In this document: piece after piece, positions 62,003 to 64,000 of the stretch
Layout: every line of letters begins with the position of its first letter
How positions within the stretch are numbered: the stretch's first letter is position 1
Source of the DNA: Mesorhizobium prunaredense
Lineage (GTDB): Bacteria > Pseudomonadota > Alphaproteobacteria > Rhizobiales > Rhizobiaceae
NCBI RefSeq assembly: GCF_900156895.1
Contig: NZ_FTPD01000015.1
Span: 62,001-126,000, forward strand
DNA length: 64,000 nucleotides
Direction: 5' to 3'
Notes under the pieces: model-generated
The model's input: the letters and a program-made list of their open reading frames with translations, nothing else
What the model was told of the DNA's origin: nothing
The model's database searches: none
Program-made: the position numbers and the translations under genes

Positions 62003-64000
62003 ATGGAGCGCAGGCTTGCGGCGATACTTGCCGCTGACATCGTTGGCTACAGCCGCCTTATGGAAGCCGATGAGGCGGATACCCTCGCGCGCCTGAAGAG
62101 CACCCGCGAGAACCTGATCAATCCGAAGATCGCCGCTCATAAGGGGCGCATCGTGAAGCTCATGGGCGACGGCGCGCTGATAGAATTCTCCAGCGTGGTC
62201 GACGCGGTCGGTTGCGCCGTCGAAATCCAGCGGACGATGGCGGAGTGCAACGCCGAACTGCCGAAGGAAAAACAACTCGAATTCCGCATTGGCGTAAACC
62301 TTGGCGATGTAATTGTCGAAGGGCAGGATATCTATGGCGACGGCGTGAATGTCGCGGCGAGACTGGAAGGATTGGCCGAACCCGGGGGCGTCCTAATTTC
62401 AGGAACGGCATTCGATCAGGTCGAGAGAAAGCTGGATTTTGAGTTCGAATTTTTGGGTGAACAAAAGCTCAAGAACATCGAAAAACCTGTTCGCCTGTAT
62501 CGGGTAGGCCCGCGGGCACGCGCCGCGTCCGGAACAGTTCCAGCAAAACGCAAACGTCATATCGAATGGCGCCGGCTGACAGTCGCGGCGACGGCGCTGA
62601 TCCTGATCGCCGGAGGTGTAGCGCTTTGGAAGGTGGTCGGGGACGGTTCAGGACCGCCGGTCGAGGTGGCCTCCAGGGAAAGAATGGCGCTCCCGCTGCC
62701 CGATAAGCCGTCAGTCGCCGTGCTCCCGTTCACCAACATGTCCGACGAGGCGGGGCAAGAGGCCTTTACTGACGGCATGACCGATGACTTGATCACCGAC
62801 CTTTCCAAGGTTTCCGGCCTCTTCGTGATCGCGCGAAACTCGACATTCGTTTACCGCGGCAAGCCGGTAAAAATCAGCCAGGTCGCCGAAGAACTTGGCG
62901 TCCGTTACGTCCTCGAAGGGAGCGTCCGTCGCGCCGGCGAGCAGGTGCGAGTCAACGCCCAGCTCATCGATGCCCTCACCGGCGGGCATGTGTGGGCGGA
63001 CAGGTTCGATGGAAACGTCGCCGATATTTTTGCGGTCCAGGACGTTTTTGTCGCAAAGATCGTCGAAGCGTTGAAGGTCAATCTCACCACCACCGAAAAA
63101 ACGGAAATTGCCCGCGCCAAGCCGGACAACATTGCAGCCAAGGAAGCTTTCGAAGAGGGTTGGAGCCTTTATCTCCGTTACAACGCAAAGGACACAGCTG
63201 CCGCCATCACTTCCTTGAAAAAAGCAACCGAACTTGATCCCGAATATGGGCGCGCTTATGCCGCCCTGGCGCTGGCCTACTTCCGCGTCGTTGAGTCACT
63301 CTGGGGTAAAGAACTCGGTAGGGACGAACCATATTTCTGGTGGGGAGCTCACGATTACGTAGAGCTGGCCAAGAAATATCCAACGTCACTGTCTTATACG
63401 GTCGAGGCATCGCGAGATGCATATGAAGGTCGAACCGAAGACGCACGCAGGAATGCCGGTCGAGCGATTGCATTGGATCCCAACGACCCCGAAGCACACA
63501 TAGCAACGGCTTGGGCGCTGACGATCTCAGGCGAACCTGCCGAGGCGCTGAATTTCGTCGCGACCGCCATGCGGCTCAACCCGAACTATCCAAGCCACTA
63601 CGTTCTCGCTCGTGGATTGGCGCTTTTTGCAATGGGCGATCTGAAACAAGCGGCTGAGGTGTTCGGAGAAGGGGTCAGGCGAAACCCAGACGCAACTGCG
63701 CTCTTTCTACCTCTCAGTTCCGTGCTGGCGCAGCTCGGTCGCCGGGAAGAAGCGAGGCAAATGCTGGAGAAGTTCCGGCCCGGCATAGGCCAGAAAGGCC
63801 TCGAAAACATTCCCGACACCTTACACCTCTCGTTCAAATCGGATTATGAGCACGCAAGCGTCCGGGAGCGCCTGAATGACGGCGTCCGTATCGCTGCGCT
63901 GCCTCTGGACGTCACCGTTACGAGCCTGGAAGCAGAGCTTGAGACCGGCAATCCCCTTTCCCAGCTATACGCAACGAGGCGACTGGGCTGGTTTGGACCA
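62003..64000 (+). CDS. Adenylate/guanylate cyclase with TPR repeats, 3'-partial
   Basis: At least 666 residues, running off the window end. Residues 1-165 are a class III cyclase domain: AAILAADIVGYSRLM and KLMGDGALIEFSSVVDA carry the two metal-binding aspartates, and YGDGVNVAARLEGLAEPGGV follows. A membrane helix lies near 193-213. Then comes the FlgO/TolB-like segment SVAVLPFTNMSDEAGQEAFT and YVLEGSVRRAGEQVRVNAQL, and TPR-like repeats from about residue 385. This is the CyaC-like architecture repeated many times in rhizobial genomes. It makes cAMP; signal unknown. Confidence 0.93.
   Translation, partial: MERRLAAILAADIVGYSRLMEADEADTLARLKSTRENLINPKIAAHKGRIVKLMGDGALIEFSSVVDAVGCAVEIQRTMAECNAELPKEKQLEFRIGVNLGDVIVEGQDIYGDGVNVAARLEGLAEPGGVLISGTAFDQVERKLDFEFEFLGEQKLKNIEKPVRLYRVGPRARAASGTVPAKRKRHIEWRRLTVAATALILIAGGVALWKVVGDGSGPPVEVASRERMALPLPDKPSVAVLPFTNMSDEAGQEAFTDGMTDDLITDLSKVSGLFVIARNSTFVYRGKPVKISQVAEELGVRYVLEGSVRRAGEQVRVNAQLIDALTGGHVWADRFDGNVADIFAVQDVFVAKIVEALKVNLTTTEKTEIARAKPDNIAAKEAFEEGWSLYLRYNAKDTAAAITSLKKATELDPEYGRAYAALALAYFRVVESLWGKELGRDEPYFWWGAHDYVELAKKYPTSLSYTVEASRDAYEGRTEDARRNAGRAIALDPNDPEAHIATAWALTISGEPAEALNFVATAMRLNPNYPSHYVLARGLALFAMGDLKQAAEVFGEGVRRNPDATALFLPLSSVLAQLGRREEARQMLEKFRPGIGQKGLENIPDTLHLSFKSDYEHASVRERLNDGVRIAALPLDVTVTSLEAELETGNPLSQLYATRRLGWFGP

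Overview
The window is high-GC alphaproteobacterial DNA. It most resembles a Mesorhizobium-type (Rhizobiales, Phyllobacteriaceae) chromosome. This rests on a phosphatidylcholine synthase with the modified CDP-alcohol motif, hspQ, an invasion-associated-locus-B type protein, a BacA-like peptide ABC transporter, many solute ABC transporters and rhizobial-style palindromic intergenic repeats. The genus is an inference from gene content; no search was run. The window opens inside or just at the start of a membrane-protein gene and closes inside an adenylate-cyclase gene.

Layout. 1-5.6 kb: two small membrane proteins, a periplasmic octaheme cytochrome c with C-terminal helical repeats, and an MscS-type channel. 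5.5-9.3 kb: a truncated SRPBCC gene with an AraC regulator, a TerC-family exporter and rimO. 9.5-14.3 kb: a complete BMP-type (nucleoside/purine class) ABC uptake operon. 14.5-19.2 kb: quinone oxidoreductase, a DUF2182-DUF1326-pcs operon and a UbiH-type hydroxylase. 19.4-28.9 kb: hspQ, an IalB-like protein, a YejA-like peptide-binding protein with a FrnE-type DsbA, a BclA/BacA-like exporter-importer, glutathione reductase, and rpiA with a DUF2059 gene. 28.9-31.7 kb: gph, tRNA-Val(CAC), then about 1.9 kb of gene-poor accessory DNA holding a GcrA-like zinc-finger mini-protein and a Tat-signal protein. 31.7-36.2 kb: a carbohydrate ABC operon (binding protein, two permeases, MalK-like ATPase). 36.4-39.4 kb: a PepSY-like peptide, an L,D-transpeptidase and a decayed flavin monooxygenase. 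39.5-44.2 kb: a LacI-regulated ribose-class ABC operon. 44.4-45.8 kb: an alpha/beta hydrolase divergent from a MarR regulator with two operator-like palindromes. 45.9-49.2 kb: molybdenum cofactor genes moaA and mobB with only a 3' scrap of mobA, interrupted by an EamA transporter. 49.5-51.9 kb: a polar amino-acid ABC transporter lacking its ATPase. 52-58.9 kb: oxidoreductase, DNA alkylation repair, GNAT, DUF3299, Lrp, UDG-like, GST, nuclease and histidine kinase genes. 59-64 kb: cobT, a DUF1289 protein, a retropepsin-like protease, a Tn3 transposase fragment joined to a beheaded SDR gene, and the adenylate cyclase.

Most of the window is ordinary chromosomal backbone organised in short, tightly overlapping operons (ATGA, GTGA and TGATG junctions). 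The unusual parts are the octaheme cytochrome/DUF2721/MscS cluster, the gene remnants (SRPBCC, monooxygenase, mobA, SDR/Tn3), the DNA downstream of tRNA-Val, two families of double-hairpin intergenic repeats, and several clear operator-like palindromes. No CRISPR array, rRNA, intact insertion sequence or complete prophage was seen. The sequence does not show a clearly new defence or biosynthetic system; the best candidate for an undescribed functional unit is the cytochrome cluster at 0.65-5.6 kb.
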